Source of the DNA: Maribacter zhoushanensis
Lineage (GTDB): Bacteria; Bacteroidota; Bacteroidia; Flavobacteriales; Flavobacteriaceae
Direction of reading: 5' to 3'
Length of the DNA: 64,000 nt
Assembly (NCBI RefSeq): GCF_029350975.1
Contig: NZ_JARKMR010000003.1
Coordinates: 329,769 to 393,768 of the forward strand
Shown here: piece by piece, positions 61,551 to 64,000 of the stretch
Position numbering within the stretch: position 1 is the first letter of the stretch
How the letters are laid out: each line of letters opens with the position of its first letter
The notes under the pieces: generated by a model
The model's input: only the letters and a program-made list of their open reading frames with translations
Database searches by the model: none
Told to the model about the DNA's origin: nothing
Translations under genes and position numbers: made by a program

Positions 61551-62525
61551 TTAAAAAACTCCCGCTTTCAAATTTAATCCTAGGTTTTCTTCTAGTCCGA
61601 ATATTAAATTCATATTCTGTACCGCTTGTCCAGATGCCCCTTTTAGTAAATTGTCAATGGCAGAAGTGATGAGCAATACATCTTCATGTTTATGTAAATG
61701 TATGTGGCATTGATTGGTGTTAACCACTTGCTTTAGGTTAATAGGTTCATCAGTTATTTGGGTAAATACTGCATCCTTATAGAAATCTTTATATATTTTA
61801 TTGGCTTCGGCTAAACTACCTTCGAATTTGGTGTATGATGTGGCTAATATGCCACGTGTGAAATTACCCCTGTTTGGCATAAAAAATAGATTGCCTGTAT
61901 CTTCTTGGAAAGAATGAAGGCTTTCATTGATTTCACCTAAATGCTGATGTGTAAATGGTTTGTACCAGCTTACATTATTATTTCTCCATGAAAAATGAGA
62001 AGTTGCAGACGGACTAACACCTGCACCGGTACTGCCGGTTACGGCATTAATATGAACTTCATTTTCTAAGAGATTCTCTTTTGCCAATGGTAACAATGCT
62101 AATTGAATTGCCGTGGCAAAACAACCAGGATTTGCTATATATTTTGCGCTTTCAATATCAGATTTAAATAATTCTGGCAAGCCATAAACAAATTGCTTTC
62201 CGTCAAAATTAGCATCGGCGTGTAATCTAAAGTCATTGCTTAAATCAATGATTACAGTATCTGAAGAAAAATCATGTTCCTTTAAAAATGCGGTAGAGTT
62301 CCCATGCCCTAAACATAGAAAAACAACATTTACGTTAAGGTTGACATCTCCCGTAAATTTCAGGTCTGTAGTCCCTAATAAATCCGGATGCGCAGTAGTT
62401 ACCTTTTTTCCAGCCCTAGTAGTACTGAATACAAAATCTATTTCTGTTGCCGGATGATTTAATAGAATACGAACAAGCTCTCCGCCCGTATACCCTGAAC
62501 CGCCAATAATACCTGCTTTAATCAT
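61551..62525 (-). CDS. argC: N-acetyl-gamma-glutamyl-phosphate reductase
   Basis: A 324-residue enzyme that reduces the N-acylglutamyl phosphate to its semialdehyde with NADPH. The nucleotide-binding start is GIIGGSGYTGGELVRIL and the catalytic Cys is in ANPGCFATAIQL near residue 130; CLGHGNS is near 71 and PNRGNFTRGI near 217. Length and layout fit the short bacterial ArgC group. It is second in the operon after argG, across a 127-base spacer with a large inverted repeat. Confidence 0.95.
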   Translation of the reverse strand: MIKAGIIGGSGYTGGELVRILLNHPATEIDFVFSTTRAGKKVTTAHPDLLGTTDLKFTGDVNLNVNVVFLCLGHGNSTAFLKEHDFSSDTVIIDLSNDFRLHADANFDGKQFVYGLPELFKSDIESAKYIANPGCFATAIQLALLPLAKENLLENEVHINAVTGSTGAGVSPSATSHFSWRNNNVSWYKPFTHQHLGEINESLHSFQEDTGNLFFMPNRGNFTRGILATSYTKFEGSLAEANKIYKDFYKDAVFTQITDEPINLKQVVNTNQCHIHLHKHEDVLLITSAIDNLLKGASGQAVQNMNLIFGLEENLGLNLKAGVF

Positions 62526-62558
62526 AATTTTATTTTGTGTAAAGAGTATCTAGTAATA

Positions 62559-62631
62559 AGTATTAAGTACGAAGTACATGAACAACACTTTTAATTTTTT
62601 ACTTAATACTTTGTACTCATTACTTAATACT
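62559..62631 (-). repeat. Large inverted repeat in the argG-argC spacer
   Basis: Arms 62559-62577 and 62613-62631 (19 bases each) pair at 16 positions around a 35-base loop. The motif AGTATTAAGTA and its complement occur three times here (62559-62569, 62600-62610, 62621-62631). It nearly fills the spacer and probably folds in the operon mRNA. Confidence 0.65.
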
Positions 62632-62652
62632 ATTTTTCCTAACTCCTAATAA

Positions 62653-63840
62653 CTATTTATCCCCATTAACATGGTTATATATTTTTCCTGAATTCGATAG
62701 AATTTTAATAAATCCTTTAGCATCATCTGCGGTCCAGCCTTTATTTACTTCGCCATATTTACCAAAAGCATCGGTCATTAAATCATGCTCAGAAGAAATA
62801 CCGTGTAATCTAAATTGAAAAGGGTACAGGCCAACAAAGACATCACCAGAAACTGTTTTTTGGGTATCGGTCAAAAAGGTTTCAATGTTTCTCATTACGG
62901 CATCTAGGTAATTACCTTCATGCAATAGCATACCGTAAAAATTACCTTGTTGTTCTTTTTGATATTGCTGCCATTTAGTAAGCGTATGCTTCTCTAGCAA
63001 GTGATGTGCTTTTATTATAATTAATGAAGCAGGAGCCTCAAAACCAACTCTACCTTTGGTACCTATAATGGTGTCGCCAACGTGGATATCTCTACCAATA
63101 GCGTACTTTGAAGCTAATGCTTCTAGTTTTTCAATATTTGCAACTGGGGTATCTTCTTCACCATCAATAGCTACTAACTCTCCTTTTTTGAAAGTTAGTT
63201 TTACATCTGTAGGGTTCTTCTCTTGTAATTGGCTTGGGTAAGCAGTATCGGGTAACGCTTTTTCAGAAGTTAAGGTTTCTTCACCACCTACAGATGTTCC
63301 CCAAAGTCCTCTGTTGATAGAGTATTTTGCCTTTTCCCATGGGTAATCTACTCCGTTATCTTTCAAATAAGCAATTTCTTCCTCTCTAGCTAATTTGTTA
63401 TCTCTAATAGGAGTGATGATTTCAATTTCTGGAGCTATGATTTGGAAAATCATATCGAAACGAACTTGATCGTTACCTGCACCTGTACTACCATGTGCAA
63501 TATAACCGGCACCTACTTTTTTAGCATAGTTTACAATTTCAATTGCCTGAACAATACGCTCTGCACTAACAGAAAGAGGGTAGGTGTTGTTTTTTAATAC
63601 ATTACCAAAAATAAGGTACTTCACCACTTTGTCATAAAAAGTCTGTACGGCATCAATTGAGGTGTAAGAGGATGCACCTAGTTCAATTGCTTTTTTCTCG
63701 ATTTCCTTTATTTCATCAGATGAAAATCCGCCTGTGTTAACGCTTACGGCATGAACTTCAAATCCTTTGTCTTTTGATAAATGTTTAGCGCAATAAGATG
63801 TATCTAATCCGCCGCTGTAAGCTAGTACTAATTTTTTCAT
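62653..63840 (-). CDS. argG: Argininosuccinate synthase
   Basis: A 395-residue enzyme joining citrulline and aspartate with ATP. The PP-loop is AYSGGLDTSYCAKHL at the N-terminus, followed by GSTGAGNDQVRFDM near residue 117 and KYSINRGLWGTSVGGE near 166. It is the first gene of the operon visible here. The 160 bases upstream contain two small hairpins but no recognised promoter; a further upstream gene may exist beyond the window. Confidence 0.95.
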   Translation of the reverse strand: MKKLVLAYSGGLDTSYCAKHLSKDKGFEVHAVSVNTGGFSSDEIKEIEKKAIELGASSYTSIDAVQTFYDKVVKYLIFGNVLKNNTYPLSVSAERIVQAIEIVNYAKKVGAGYIAHGSTGAGNDQVRFDMIFQIIAPEIEIITPIRDNKLAREEEIAYLKDNGVDYPWEKAKYSINRGLWGTSVGGEETLTSEKALPDTAYPSQLQEKNPTDVKLTFKKGELVAIDGEEDTPVANIEKLEALASKYAIGRDIHVGDTIIGTKGRVGFEAPASLIIIKAHHLLEKHTLTKWQQYQKEQQGNFYGMLLHEGNYLDAVMRNIETFLTDTQKTVSGDVFVGLYPFQFRLHGISSEHDLMTDAFGKYGEVNKGWTADDAKGFIKILSNSGKIYNHVNGDK

Positions 63841-63856
63841 TATAATATGTTCAATT

Positions 63857-63869
63857 CCGGTAAAACCGG
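63857..63869 (-). other. GC-rich hairpin in the argG leader
   Basis: CCGGT/ACCGG form a perfect 5-bp stem with a 3-base loop, 17 bases before the argG start, in otherwise AT-rich sequence. It may affect translation initiation of the first gene. Confidence 0.4.
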
Positions 63870-63953
63870 GTAATTATTATTTTGGTTTGATAGGGTTAGA
63901 AAAGAGCAGCTAGAAAAAAGATAATAGAAGTTAGAGAAGAGATGTTAGGAAAA

Positions 63954-63969
63954 AGGTTGATAAACCTTC
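63954..63969 (-). terminator. Possible weak terminator or attenuator upstream of argG
   Basis: On the minus strand AAGGTT-TATC-AACCTT is followed by three more T residues (five T in total). The stem is only 6 bp. It could end an upstream gene beyond the window or act as an attenuator in a long argG leader. Confidence 0.3.
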
Positions 63970-64000
63970 AGCATTCAGCTCATATTTTTTAATTTTCTAT

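Noticed and set aside
1..64000. Prophage, integron or insertion sequence content
   Set aside because: I found no transposase, integrase, phage structural gene or terminal inverted repeats; gene order looks like ordinary chromosome.

Overview
The window looks like chromosome of a marine-type Flavobacteriia (Bacteroidota). Supporting features are low G+C, SusC/SusD transport genes, a PorP/SprF type IX secretion partner beside a giant protein with a type-B sorting domain, many lipoproteins, TAnnTTTG-type promoter boxes with little Shine-Dalgarno signal, and a mixed arginine/proline operon. I saw no rRNA, tRNA, transposase, phage gene or CRISPR array.

Layout. 1-2778 (minus): a probable D-amino-acid module of GntP-family permease, RidA-family imine deaminase and a fold-III PLP enzyme cut by the window edge. 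2874-3569: aquaporin Z with its own terminator. 3772-12135: a metallophosphoesterase, a GAF protein, an HD protein fused to a Pycsar-effector-type membrane domain, and a 1240-residue lipoprotein that appears to join a phosphoesterase, a kinase-like region and an Omp85-type barrel. 12145-21850 (minus): a tight five-gene operon of envelope proteins, comprising two large FG-GAP/ASPIC-UnbV lipoprotein paralogues, a vanadium-haloperoxidase-like lipoprotein, a membrane-anchored GyrI-like protein and a beta-propeller-like lipoprotein.

22127-37747: sugar uptake and metabolism. A vSGLT-like symporter and SusCD (minus) lie beside a plus-strand run of LacI regulator, beta-phosphoglucomutase, GH65 phosphorylase, cytoplasmic GH13, glycerophosphodiesterase, HI0933-family flavoprotein and DUF1697 protein. 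A 16-bp LacI-type palindrome lies before susC. The simplest reading is uptake of an alpha-glucan or alpha-glucoside, cytoplasmic cleavage, phosphorolysis to beta-glucose-1-phosphate, and isomerisation to glucose-6-phosphate. 37744-43403: TspO, then mevalonate-pathway genes (diphosphomevalonate decarboxylase, mevalonate kinase), a UbiA prenyltransferase, an RsuA/RluB-family pseudouridine synthase and a zinc metallopeptidase.

43400-51905 (minus): a 2524-residue secreted BspA/DUF285 repeat protein followed by PorP/SprF. 52141-53022: YihY/BrkB membrane protein. 53015-63840 (minus): argG-argC-proC-argD-proA-proB-argF'-small membrane protein-argB-argE-argH, giving most of arginine synthesis by an acylated, linear-type route plus all three proline steps. 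Several spacers in this operon carry AT-rich hairpins.

The most unusual objects are the phosphoesterase/kinase-like/barrel fusion (8413-12135), the orphan HD-PycTM protein (7138-8355), the internally duplicated DUF285 protein (44331-51905), and the SusCD locus without SusE/F/G.
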